The translations under genes were made by a program, and so were the position numbers. From Yponomeuta sedellus (taxonomy: Eukaryota; Arthropoda; Insecta; Lepidoptera; Yponomeutidae): DNA of 64,000 nucleotides. Positions 1 to 12,600 of the stretch are shown here, piece after piece. The stretch is from NCBI GenBank assembly GCA_934045075.1, contig OW203736.1:1408591-1472590 (forward strand). Direction: 5' to 3'. Positions within the stretch are counted from its first letter, which is position 1, and each line of letters begins with the position of its first letter. The notes under the pieces were generated by a model, which saw nothing but the letters and a program-made list of their open reading frames with translations, was not told the origin of the DNA and made no database searches.

Positions 1-45
1 GTAATACGCCACTTTTTGAGCAACTGTATTAAAAAAGAATTAACA
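1..45 (-). repeat. end of a dispersed repeat
   Basis: Nearly the reverse complement of about 27735-27770 (GTAATACGCCACTTTTTGAG). Cut by the window edge. Confidence 0.4.
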
Positions 46-670
46 CTAATAGGGTACATAGACACACAAAACAATGTGGTAGATTTCATATTTTAAAATG
101 TTATCTCTTATTTAAAACTAGCTTTAACCCGCTGCTTCGCGGGCGTTAGAAATTACGCCTATATTACACGGGAAATATAATGTATTCTACGACTCAATTC
201 AGATCTTTGTCTATCTGTACGCCATGTTTCATACGTTATACTAATTTTTTTTGACGATGGTACTTAATATATTTCATTTATACGCAAGAGTCTAACCTGA
301 GAGTAAGCACATTTTTTTTGGTATTGCTGCATCACATAAGTGCCACCTTCCGCTATTTTTAGTGTTTATGAAGTGTTCATGAAAATGCTTTGAATATATT
401 GTGTTCATCGTCGTTTTGAACCAATTTTGCATTTCTGTCGCTGCCATCCATTTTAATTTCATATCCGGTTCCTTAGAAAACTAAACGAAAACTCACTTCC
501 AAATTGTTTTGATTCCGAGAGCGTTGTTGTAACATTGCCTCGGTTTTCTGTTGTCAAAGGGGTAGGATGAAAATTACTTCGATAGTTTCTTAGATATTTC
601 AGTCACTGATAAACTGGTGAAGAAAAACTATATCGCGATCTATGTGCTCATATCATATCTTGTATGAAAA

Positions 671-789
671 GTAATGTATGAGCTCCAATGACAGTTTTCA
701 CATGCACAACGACCAGCCGGCGACCGGAGCTCATACATTACTACTTTACCCGGCCTGGCGACCGGACGGCGACCGGGTGCATGTGAAAA
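671..789. repeat. two interleaved inverted repeats
   Basis: Arms GTAATGTATGAGCTCC at 671-686 and its complement at 726-741 interlock with arms TTTTCACATGCAC at 695-707 and its complement at 777-789. CGGCGACCGG-type direct repeats lie between. Apart from this and the LTR below, 46-1706 shows nothing recognisable beyond an alternating TG run near 1652-1671. Confidence 0.6.
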
Positions 790-1706
790 GGCACTTAGGA
801 AGTAGGTATAAAATAACAACAATTATTTTACCTACTTAGACGAATTGGAATTTACAATACCTAAGTACCATTAAGTATGTAGGACTACTAAGTCATAGAC
901 AATTATCGATAGATTTTTATCATGTGTGCCCCCATCCGTAATTGAGTAGAATTCAAATTATGACAGAAATTTCTAGAGAAGGTACACTTTCATCAATGAA
1001 AATTTAACTTTACTAACCAGTAAATAAAGGTGGTTTCACTTTTTAATTTTCGGATTGGTTTCCGTGTTCATGTCATTACAAATTTAATTAAAAATACAAT
1101 GAAATACGTCTTACCGATGAAATATTACGGCATGATCGGTATATTTTAGTCCCCAGCTTTTATTTTTGCTCTCTAACACAGCACAACAAGGCATTTTAAT
1201 CAAGTTTTCACCATTTTTTTCTTTACTAGAAGCGCACGGCAACTGAAGTCAACAAAACTGTCACCGACTACGCATAGGCAATACATTGCTAATGTGAGGC
1301 ACGCGGGCACCGCCCACTTACGACTTCTACTCTTTTTTTATGTTCTGTGTTTCACAGGTATAACTTTACGCGGCTGTTATGCGAGGCATTTATGAAATAA
1401 AAAGGAAATAAATATTTAAAAAAGGAAAGTAGAAAGTTATGGAACAAAAAAAAATATTTAGTGAGGCAAGGCCGACTCGCACCATTTTCGTACACAAGGC
1501 ACCGAAAGCGAGTACCTAACTATATTTCATTTAAATGGTGGCTTTTGTGGCATTCAAGAAATGGAGCAAGTGGTCCCATTACAAAAACTGTGAATGTCAC
1601 TTAGAGCTAAATTACAAAACTTTGCCAAATAAGGCTGGAACTAATTAGTATTGTGTGTGTGTGTGTGTGTGGACAATGGATGACATTGGACTTTGCATCT
1701 ACGTAA

Positions 1707-2093
1707 TGTTGGCGCCATGGCTTCCGCTGGTTTCTTGCTTGACTTGCACGCTAGCGGAAGCACGTGACATGCTACGGACGAACTAGTCCGACGAGAGCCG
1801 AGTGGGGCAGCCAATCAGCGGCCGACACGAAGCACGAGGTCGGACCAGGCGCCCAAGTCGCCGGCTCATTATCGTTGTGACCGCCGTCCTAATCGTTTAA
1901 TTAACTGGGCACGCTGCCCAATTTTTGGTAGATTATTATTTAATCAGAGTTCCAAAATGCATCAGAGCAAGAATTTAATATCGGTTTGTGTTGTATTTAA
2001 GATCTGTGACTATCAATGTAATTTAAAGTGTTCATTATGTGAAATAAATGTATTAAGGCTACCTGTGGTGTTCAGATTATACTCTTGTGATTA
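1707..2093 (+). mobile_element. probable solo LTR
   Basis: 387 bp starting TGTTGGCGCC, GC-rich promoter-like 5' half with CCAATCAG, then an AT-rich half with AATAAA near 2043, flanked by GTAA at 1703-1706 and 2094-2097. The right end (GATTA) is not a canonical CA, so the boundary is tentative. No internal gag-pol region. Confidence 0.4.
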
Positions 2094-2285
2094 GTAATGA
2101 GATGATTTATACAGCACTCACTCACACTACATGGGTGAATGGACCACTCAGACGCCTTGTCTGGGATACTGTTTTTACGATAATCTACAGTGGATGGATA
2201 GATAGACAATCATTTATTAAATTGCCACTGCACACAAAGATATACAATTATAATGGTAACAAAAATGGCAACAGGCTAGTCGTTA

Positions 2286-2645
2286 TCAACCCTTGTATGT
2301 CCCCACTGCTGGGGCACGGGTCTCTTCCTGCATTACAGGAAGGTTAGGCCATACTCCACCACGGGGGCCAGGTCCGGGTTGGTGGAGGATTGTAAAACTG
2401 TGGCGGGCCTTACTGTCAGAAGTTATCAAGCCGCCCATAAGGCCTCTGACATGGCTTAACGACTGCCATTATATGACAGCCGGCACCAACGGCTTAACGT
2501 GCCTTGCGAAGCACGGAAGCGCTCGGAAAAATGCCACTAGCGGTAGTCACGGGACGCTCACCTATCCTGTACCTGACCGCGCCTGTTGTTGCTTAACCAA
2601 GTGATTTATTCCAATCACTCGGTTCGCCTAGGCCACGAGCGCTTC
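2286..2645 (+). mobile_element. dispersed ~360-bp retroposon, family C
   Basis: Begins TATCAACCCTTGTATGTCCC and ends CCACGAGCGCTTCT. Over ten copies occur in the window in both orientations; a truncated copy at 51774-51931 has a 12-bp target duplication, indicating retroposition. No tRNA-like head recognised. Confidence 0.75.
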
Positions 2646-2756
2646 TATGGCTAGTATGCTAACAAAAATATAATAAATCGTAATAAACTGATTTTCTGAG
2701 GTTGTACCCATACAAGCACAAGTACAAAAGGAATGATTTTTAAATCCTCTTCCATG

Positions 2757-2890
2757 ATGTTGGGACATCTTCTTCTTCAGGCTATATGATGTAGTCCACT
2801 GCTCTACATAACATAGCCCTGTCCTAATGAGCGCCATAGCGCCGTCTTCAGCTTGCCGCATCCAGCATCTGCCTGCAGTTAGGCAACAGC
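2757..2890 (+). repeat. dispersed repeat, family E
   Basis: CTTCTTCTTCAGGCTATAT...TAGTCCACTGCT and GCCGCATCCAGCATCTGCC, shared with 22495-22655, 40740-40985 and 51658-51761; probably a LINE 3' fragment. Confidence 0.55.
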
Positions 2891-3040
2891 TAACTGCGAA
2901 CTTTTTTAGGAGTGAGTGAGTACCTAGGCTCTCTTCTCATACTTTATTTATAAATCTTAGCTATATATTTTTCCTTCTGAAATGCTTTCATCTTAATTTA
3001 TTTTTCACTGAAACTCGTTTTTTGCGGTGACTTAATCTTA

Positions 3041-3262
3041 AAAAACCTATTTAGAGGCTAAAAATTACACCCATGCCGGGATTCGTCCCCGGAACCTCTG
3101 GCTATCTGTGCCAGCGCTCTTTCCAACTGAGCTAATGGGCGACTCACCGGCATCAGTGAAATTTCGAACCTCATTACACTATTCTCTGTATTACGTACAG
3201 CCTCTAAATAGGTTTTTAAAATTGTCCGTAGCACCGGTTAGTGCATTAAAAATAAAAATAGT
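3041..3262 (-). mobile_element. tRNA-containing SINE-like repeat, family A
   Basis: On the minus strand it contains GCCCATTAGCTCAGTTGG (A box), anticodon-arm CTGGCACGGATAGCCAG and B box, then TTTTTAGCCTCTAAATAGG and a GCACGGGTTAGTGCATTAAA tail. The tRNA-like part has a 7-bp acceptor stem but C33 in the anticodon loop and an imperfect T stem, so it is a pseudo-tRNA. Confidence 0.8.
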
Positions 3263-3450
3263 ATGATTTAATCTTAGTTAATCGTCAGTTTTAATATTTT
3301 GTGGCTATCAGTGTAAGCCTATTAATGACTTTCTGTTTCATATTTTTAAATAGTATTAAGTTATATAATGTCAATGGCTTTCCTGAAACTAAATAAATAA
3401 AATAATAACTGAATTTTTGAATGAGTTTTCTAGTAACAAACTTGACGTAC

Positions 3451-3612
3451 CTTGTTCCAGAGCAGTTCATTCTTGACCAGGAGGTTTCTCAGCTCGTACA
3501 TAGCTTGCAGCATCAACGGATGGTCCTTCTCAGGCCGGAACTGTGCCACTGACAGGATACGGATGGGGTCAGTCTCCTTTACTAGCGAGCGCAGTTGCTT
3601 TAGTTCTGTCAC
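3451..3612 (-). CDS. ALG11: ALG11 coding exon 7
   Basis: Acceptor ACGCTTTTCAG, donor GTACGT. Encodes a segment ending in [16 protein letters not shown] and LLWNK, the start of the donor-sugar domain. Phase 0 at both ends. Last ALG11 exon visible in the window. Confidence 0.95.
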
Positions 3613-6600
3613 CTGAAAAGCGTCAATCAATCTAGCAATCAATCAAGCAATAAGTTAGTCAATTTCTCAGTTTATTTACTTCTCCCATAGAAAATAGGAT
3701 ATTTAAGATTATTGTAGTCTATTTTGTACACGTATTTCGTTATCAACCCTTGTATGTCCCCACTGCTGGGGCACGGGTCTCTTCTTGAATCGCAGGAAGG
3801 TTAGGCTATACTCCACCACGGGGGCCAAGTCCAGGTTGGTTGGAGGATTGTAAGACAGTGGCGGTCCTTACTGTCAGAAGTTATCAAGCCGCCCATAAAG
3901 CCTCTGACATGGCTTAACGACTGCCATTATATGACAGCCGGCACCAACGGCTTAACGTGCCTTGCGAAGCACGGAAGCGCTCGGAAAAATGCCACTAGCG
4001 GTAGTCACGGGACGCTCACCAATCCTGTACCTGATCGCGCCTGTTGTTGCTTAACCAAGTGATTGATTCCAATCACTCGGTTCGCCTAGGCCACTAGCGC
4101 TTCTTGTACACGTATATAGACCCGCTTTTTACTGCCTCTCCGCCTCTCTAAGGTTTATGATCATTATTATTTCTTTATTTTTATAACAAGAATAAAAAGT
4201 TACATGCAAGACAAGAAAGACGTCTTACAGCTAAACTAAATAAAAAATATACTTACAAATAATTTTAAAAACCTATTTAGAGGCTAAAAATTCCACCCAT
4301 GCCGGGATTCGAACCCGCGACCTCTGGCTATCCGTGCCAGCGCTCTTTCCAACTGAGCTAATGGTCGACTCACCGGCATCAATGAAATTTCAAACCACTT
4401 TACAATATTCTCTGTATTACGTACAGAGCCTCTAAATAGGTTTTCAAAATTGTCCTTAGCACGGGTTAGTGCATTAAAAAGAATACCATAATAAACATAT
4501 AATTTAAAAATATGTATTTAATAGTTTTCATCTTATCATGACATTTGTTTCGGCAATAGGAAGAGCGCTCTGCTGTGTCGCTAGATTTAAAATAAAAACT
4601 AGCGGCGCTGGTTTTCAGCGTGTCTTCTTTGCATGTTTATTTAGTTTTAGAAATTATAAAAGTACCTCACAAGGCGGATAAACCCGATGTGTGGAAAGCG
4701 GCATCCGCCACAGCTCGTTGATGTGCTCCTCCGTCCATGTTCCATTCACCATCACCAGGTCAGCGCGTCGGCCCACCACGCCGTACAACTGGGGTGGACG
4801 AAATAAAGCAAAACAAACCGATCAATTCATGGGAAGTAAGAAATCATAAAAACAAATCGATCAATCATTGGAGAAAAAGAAATCATGTAAAACAAATCGA
4901 TCAATCCATAGAGAAAAAGAAATCATGTAAAACAAATCGATCAATTCATGGGAAGTAAGAACTAAATAAAAACAAATCGATCAATCCGTGGGGAAGAAAA
5001 AAATCACGTAAAACAAATCGATCAATCCACGGAGAAAAAGAAATCATGTAAAACAAATCGATCAATTCATGGAGAAGTAAGAAATCATAAAAATAAATCG
5101 ATCAATCCGTGGGGAAGAAAGAAATCACGTAAAACAAATCGATCAATCCATAGAGAAAAACAAATCATGTCAAACAAATCGATCAATCCATAGAGAAAAA
5201 GAAATCATGTAAAACAAATCGATCAATTCATGGAGAAGTAAGAAATCATAAAAACAAATCGATCTATCCGCGGGGAAGAAAGAAATCACGTAAAACAAAT
5301 CGATCAATTCTTGGGGAAGAAACAAATCTATCTATCTAAAGAAGTAGTAGAAGATTATTCTTGAGAATGTATATTCTATGATAGATAAATAGAGAACACT
5401 TTATTGTACACAAAGTTAATATTTAATATAAACAACACTTTATATTTAAGAGTTCGGGCGGCGGCCCATGCAATAGGTTTGTTTTTTGGGTAATAGAAGA
5501 TTGTTAATGAATGAATAAATTAATGTATCCGAAAACCTCGTAGTACCTATACCTTGATTTTTCATTAGGTGGACTAAACTGACAGCTGAAAATGCACTTA
5601 TTTTTTTAAAATGTTGTCAGAGCAAGATCGTAGTGATGTGACTTCATGTGTTGATTGAATGATCGATTTAGTTCAATCATTCACTCTTCAATTTAATTTC
5701 CTTTATTTGGGGAAAATAATTTATCTTAATTGTAATCATTAAATACCTACCAATTAAACAAACATACCTACATCTAAAAACCCATAAACTTTACAAGATA
5801 TTCTGTAATTTCTAGGAGTATACTTTAAAAAAGATGCAACTCTTAATTATGGATACGTATTTACTATTTAAGTAGTTATAATTATGTACAATGTGTGTAT
5901 ATTAGTAAGTATCTATTGATAGCTATAGTAACAATTTTATTAATAGGTAACTATTAACTTGAAATAGGTGATTTTAGATTTAATTTTTCTTGTTTAGCTA
6001 TATTTGCCATCTCTCGCTCTCTGTTTTTTGGTCAGAATCTTTCTTAGGCTGGCTGGAAGAAATTTCTTTTGAAATGAGTCTGCCTTTGTACATCAACACT
6101 TACCTGTTATTTAAGTTATTTTTATGTTTCTTAATTTTTGTGCAATAAAGCGTAACAAACAAACAAACCTCTAAATTATCGCATAGTTGGTAGCACTGAT
6201 GACGCATACATGTCAAAGTTCATGTCATGCGCTACAATCGTCTGCCATTTTCGTAGTCGATCGGTTGCAGGATTATCTATCACGAATTCTGATTCAGAAA
6301 ATGATAGTTCGGATATACCTAAATGGTGATTAAAATTTTAAATCTGATTTTTATTTTATTTTTTCCTATTCCAAAACAGAAAGGAATGAACATGGCATGT
6401 CTGTAATTTTATCACTAAATCCCCCAACTTAAGTATTATTTAATTTTAGAGTTTATAGTTGGAGCGAGTTACATTACATTCACCAGTCTGCAATTGAATG
6501 AACGAATACTTGAATGAAAATGTTTATTATTCGATCACTCTGAGTACAACACTATTTTTTATTTTCCATTACGTGGCAACCCACCAACTGTCAGTTTAGT

Positions 6601-9600
6601 CCACCTAATAAAAAATCAAGGTATACAACAATTTCAGTCACTATTTGTTTTGATTGTCTCCTTATACGTCGTCGTCGTCGTCAGGTTATACTAGTCCACT
6701 GCTGGACATAGCCCTCCCCTAAAGAGCGCCACGTGGTGCTATCATAGGGGTTAATGCCCATCATCCCCACGCTGGGGATGGAATTGATGGAATTGTACAG
6801 TGCTACACAAGAAATAAGTCTCGCGGATGTACCTGCGCAGATGACCAAATTTTGGATGTGCGGTAAGTTGATCTACAACTCAGATAGTTTCATTTTATGG
6901 CAGGCCGCGCGCCTTTGTCGCTATTGGTTGATTCAACGTCATCGATGGACTATAAGTTTGGCAATATTAGCGTGAGCGAAATAGGTAGCGCTACTGCGGC
7001 AATCAATTCTGCACCTTAACCGTATCGGTTAAAGATCATGTTGAATGTACTAACAGCTTCGGGTACTTTCATTACACTTTTTCTCGATCGTAGATTACCG
7101 AAGGGACCTTTATGATGTGTAGTACTGTACTGTAGGGGGCGCTGCTGCCCACCCCCCGGTTTGTGTCCCTTATTCGCCTTTTACGTAGTGTAAGTTAGTA
7201 ATTGTCAAATCGTGAACGTATGATGATGTCTCACCCATCCGAAAACCTTGTTGCATTGTACTTACAACAATTTCAGGCACTATTTGTTTAGAAGGGCTCC
7301 TTTTACTTAGCGTAAGGTAGCATAGAATAGAAAAGGTTAGTATTTGTCTAACCGTGAATGTATTAAAGTGTCTTTTTAAAAACCTATTCAGAGGCAAAAA
7401 AATCCACTCATGCCGGGATTTGAACCCGCGACCTCTGGCTATCCGTGCCAGCGCTCTTTCCAACTGAGCTAATGGGCGACTCACCGGCATGAGTGAAATT
7501 TCGAACTTCTTTACAAAATTCTCTGTATTACGTACAGGCAGCGACATCTGGCTGAAGTAAGTTGCATCGCTTACAGCCCCGAGTACCTACTTTGCAGTCA
7601 GGTTTTACATCGCAATGATATCGCAGCACCCACATCACTGTATTATTTTTAATGCACTAACCCGTGCTAAGGACAATTTTTAAAAACCTATTTAGAGGCT
7701 AAAAATTTCACCCATGCCGGGATTCGGACTATTGGGTGACTCACCGGCATCAGTGAAATTTCGAACCTCTTTACAATATTCTCTGTTGGCCCCGCCAAGA
7801 GCGCTGGCACGGATAGCCTGAGGTCGCGGGTTCGAATCCCGGCATGGGTGGAATTTTCAGCCTCTAAATGGGGTTTTAAAAATTGTCCTTAGCACGGGTT
7901 AGTGCATTAAAAATAATATATTAACGTGTCTTACCCATCCGAAAACCTTGTAGTACAACAGTTTCAGGCAAGTGAAGAGCGGATTCTTGGCGATGACGCT
8001 GCTGTTATTGTAGGAGGTGAGCCGGCGCGCCACGCGCCGCGTCATGGCGCTGGTGATGGTGGGGTAGTGCACGTAGCAGACCACCGGGCAGGCGGCCAGG
8101 TACCGGAATATCGGGTACGTGAACGCGAAGCCCGTCGTGTCGATGTAGATGTCTGGGAATTGCGAATAACGTGAGAAAATTTTAATCTATAATATAAAAA
8201 TGAATCGCCGTTATTGTTAACTTATTGCATGGTCGTTTGTGATTCCTAAGCCCTTCGCTGATTGTTCAAATTAACAACTGGACACTTGCTCTAATGATCC
8301 AAAGGGACAGGATGATACTTCATTGATGAGTTATAAGATTGTGAAATAGTCTTACTAATTAACATTAGTAAGATATTAATTATTAAAATATAATTATGTC
8401 ACACTAATTTCGTGACTTTTTGACCCCTTCACGGGGAAGTCATACATACAATATAATCTTCTATAGTATAAAAATGAATCGCTGAAGGTGGAGAGAAGCT
8501 GAACCGATTTCGTTAATTATTTTTTTAGAATATTCCTTGAAGTACGAGGATGGTTATTACGGAGAGAAAAGATTTAAAAAAAATTAAAGAATCGACTGTT
8601 AGGCGCTACGAAGTTCGCTAGCTAGGTCAGCTAGTCATAAACACAATTACATGTCACTATCTTAAAGTATGATATATAACATAGTGAATTGAATGTTATA
8701 TTGTTACATTTTTATATATATTTTATATATTTTTAAATATAATTATTATCTATTATAAGTATATAGTGTATATTTATTTACTTGTATATTATACGTACTT
8801 ATTGAGTACTTGTCAGCTTATGCAATTTTAACTAAGTTTTTTTTCCGTTTTGTTTCGAATGCCTACCATTTAATCTCTTGCACCATCTGTGGTTGACTGG
8901 TAGAAAATGCTTATAGCATTAAGTCCGCCACATTGCCATTGTATTTTTTTTTACTTATTGCACATAAGTAAAAAAAATACAATGGCAATGTGGCGGACAA
9001 TTATTATTATTAATACAATAAACGTATTAATAATAATAATTGAATGCACAAGCAAAAATTTAATGCACTTATAAAATTTTAAAATTCAATTTTGTCAGGA
9101 ACACAACAAATATATACAAAAAAAAACGAATGAAGAAACCACTCCGGAAAATATCTGTACAAAATGACTTTAGCGGCAGTCAAGCCCACAGTCCTTCAAT
9201 CGGCGCCCCAGCTCCCCAAAAAGGATCTTGCCCCTAAGCCCCGCAAGTGGAACAAAAATATAATGATCCATAAGGCCTGATATACATGTGCTTTATTTTC
9301 ATGCCTTTTAAGCATGTTTTACATGGATATAGAATAGAGACGCCAAGAGGCCTTAACGCGGCCTTACAAAGCCCAAGCCAACATCATCTGCACGTGAAAC
9401 GAGCTGGATAGGTAATACAAAAGAAGGCAGAGGCCTGCCTGCTCGAAAAGATGGGCATCTTTGGACGACGTAAAATTTGGCGTGAACACGTAGATTGCTG
9501 GCAGTAGTAATTACAAAAGAAAAAAAATCAATCAAAAAATATTTTAACACCACAATAGAAATAGGAGAGGACAATAACCTGGATTCAACTTCATAAACGC

Positions 9601-12600
9601 CTCCAAGCCCAGCGCCATGGAGCCGAGACTCTGCAGCAGCAGCGTGAAGTACGGATACGTCTTGGCCTCGATGAACTTGCCCAGCGTCAGGCGCACGAAG
9701 TGGATCCGCTCCGGGCTGACCTTGTAATAAAAATAAATAATCAATAAATATTCATGGATTAAAAAGTTAAAATTACTTTGCTGAATTCCGCCAAAAATCC
9801 CACAAGCACCATGCGGGTAGGAAATGCACCGCCCTCCCTCCCACTTTTTCAAGCAGAAGCAAGACACGAACACACCACCACCAACACCAATACTTGTGTG
9901 AGAAAACACGCGACGCGTTTCGCCTCTAACACGAGGCATCCTCAGGCTCCCAAATGCAAGTGACCGTCTCCGCAAAAACGCTCCGTATTTATAGGCTAGG
10001 CCGCCCCTCCCCCCGATGACGCAATGTAACCGTTAAACTGGTGACCGTTAAACCGTTTCAACCGCCTATGGGCTATTGTTGTTTTGTGCAAATATATCGA
10101 TTAATGGGGAAATAGAGGAGCTGCCCACCTGTTCATTCAGCATTGTAAACAACCTATCCCTAGATAATTTGGAAATTTCCAGCTGTTCAAGTATAGACAA
10201 TCTCAACCCCTTAGTGCAGGTGTGTAAAATTTCCAAATTATGGTTATTATTAAGTACATGACCCGTATCCAAAAGGTGTTTGGCAAAATGAGATTTATCC
10301 GGATGATTGTTTCGGAAAGCTGCCACATGCTCCCTATACCGAGTTATAAAACTCCTACCGGTCTGGCCAATATACACTCCGTTACATTCCGGACAAGCAA
10401 CTCTATACACCCCAGACCGCTGGAATCTATCCACCCTCTCTTTTTGATTGCACAGATTTCTAGCCAAAGAGTTGCTCGTCCTGAACGCAACCCGTATCCC
10501 ACATCTTTTTAACGTCCGGTGGATTTTTTCAGAAATTGGACCTACATAGGTAATACTTGACTTCATTTTTTGAGGCCTTTCAGGTGGCACTGCGTATAAA
10601 AGTCTACTAACCATACCGTTCCGCTTCCTGACCACCAGCCTATCAATCATTCGCCTGCTATATCCGTTTGCAACTGCTATTTGATAGATGGTATTTAGTT
10701 CCTTGTTGTAATTAGCAGAAGACATTGGCACAGTTAGCAAACGGTGAATATAGCAATGGAATGCTGCCATTTTGTGTTGCCACGGATGACAAGACGTTAT
10801 TGGGATAACAGTGTCAGTCTGTGTTGGCTTTCAGTAAATGTCAAACTCATGCTTGTTACCCACCCTAGTTATTTACCCTAGATCTAGGAAATTAAGCGAT
10901 TCGTTCTGTTCTTTCTCTAATTTGAAATTGATTTTAGGGTGTTTTGTGTTCAAGGTATTGACAAATGAGTCTAGTTGTCTAAATGTACCTGTCCAGCATA
11001 TAATGATGTCATCTACATACCGGTAATAATAAAGTATGTTTCTCTTCCCAACTATATGATTACGTTCAAAATTATCCATGAAAATATCAGCTAGCAAAGG
11101 ACTCAATGGTGAACCCATTGCTAAGCCTTCCTTTTGTTGGTAAAATGCACCATCAAACATGAAATAATTTTGACGCATGCATACTGTTGTTAATTCCAAT
11201 AATTGTAATTTTTCCCCTGGATGAAGACGTTGCATGTCCATGAAGTCTGAAATGAACTGAAGACATTCAGGGTACGGAACGTTAGAGAAAAGACTGTCCA
11301 CACCCAGAGAAATCAATTTTGCATTGCTGGGAAGAGAAACATCCTTAATCCGCTCTATAAGATCCAAACTATTTTTCAGAACAAATTTGGGATTAAAAGC
11401 TGTCTTATCCCTAAGAAGATCGTTAAGACGTTTGGATAAATTATATGCTGGAGCTCCAATATAAGAAACAACAGGACGAATCGGTACATTTTCTTTGTGA
11501 ATTTTAGGCAATCCATACAAAATCGGTGGCAGTGGATTCATAGGTGCAATTTTACTCTTTTCAACCTCTGGATTTGTAAAAATAAAAGATGACTCCGACA
11601 CCGCCTTCTTGACCTCCGTCACAAATCTTTTTGTAGGGTCAGATCCTAGGCGGTTAAAAGTGGGAGGGAGGGCGGTGCATTAGCTAGCCGCATGGTGCTC
11701 GTGGGATTTTTGGCGGAATTCAGCAAAGTAATTTTAACTTTTTAATGCTATTATGGATTTCCGCAAAGTAACGCCTGATTCTATACAATATTCATGGACA
11801 TATTACACAGATCTCGTTAGCCCTATACTAAGTACAAATGACTTGACAGATGCTAACTCGACGATAGATTTAAAACAATAAATAATTAAAACATAGATAA
11901 CATCCAAGACCCGAGACGAAATAGAAAAGTTCGTTTCCTAGCTTCACCCGGCCGGGGATCGAGCCCGAGACCTTCGATTTTACAGTCAGCGTGCCAGACC
12001 GCTGCGCCACCGAGGCCGTCAAAGTTTTATTATCATCCAAGCAGCCATACATGTGGCGCATAATCGGAACGAATGGAGAGAGCTGGCGGCGGAAGCTGCC
12101 CCATAGTCACGGTTAAAAAGACTGAAATGATGATATTCAGGTTGGAAAGGGGTCCAGACTTTGTTCCGAGGGTCTTGCTGAGGGGCCAATCCATTAAAAT
12201 TGTCGAAACTTTTAAATATCTAGGCCACATCCTAGAATCGTCGTTGAAGGACGACGCTGACATGGAACGTCAGCGTCGTGCCTTGCCAATCATAGGAAAT
12301 ATGTTGGCACGACGTTTTTATAAAGCGAATAATATCGTAAAGACTCTGTTATTTATAACTTTTTGTCAGCTCTGGACCAAATACACGAAGGCGACTCATG
12401 ATGGCATTCGCGTTCACTACAACAATGTATTTAGACATCTGATGGGGCTAAAGAGATACTGTAGTGCCTCAACCATGTTTGCTGACGCGCGTGTTAACAC
12501 GTTTAATGCCATCGTGAGACTCCGCGTTGCTTCATTTATGGACCGAGTTACCACGTGTGGAAACTCAATAATAAAAGTTGTATAGTTGGATAAAAGTGTG

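Larger units (their letters stand above)
9763..11790 (-). mobile_element. Penelope-like retroelement, 5'-truncated, with inverted ends
   Basis: Encodes on the minus strand part of a reverse transcriptase (about 10873-11640; motifs [13 protein letters not shown] and YRYVDDII) and a GIY-YIG endonuclease domain (10066-10770; [11 protein letters not shown]), the architecture of Penelope-like elements. The left end region (9763-9850) and right end (11655-11760) are inverted copies of one sequence (GGGATTTTTGGCGGAATTCA). RT is N-terminally truncated and the frame has two in-frame stops between the domains. Confidence 0.88.

Noticed and set aside
3072..3144. Functional tRNA genes at the many A/B-box sequences
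   Set aside because: All lie in dispersed repeats, have C at position 33 and imperfect T stems, and occur in truncated or foldback forms.
1..3450. Remaining ALG11 exons
   Set aside because: Searched on the minus strand for the EHFGIGVVE and SGGPKLDIV region; nothing matched, so they are presumed outside the window.
7926..8174. Plus-strand 82-residue frame
   Set aside because: Antisense shadow of ALG11 exon 5.
12073..12585. A host gene on the plus strand
   Set aside because: The protein has LINE C-terminal motifs, a poly(A)-type tail and 5' truncation.
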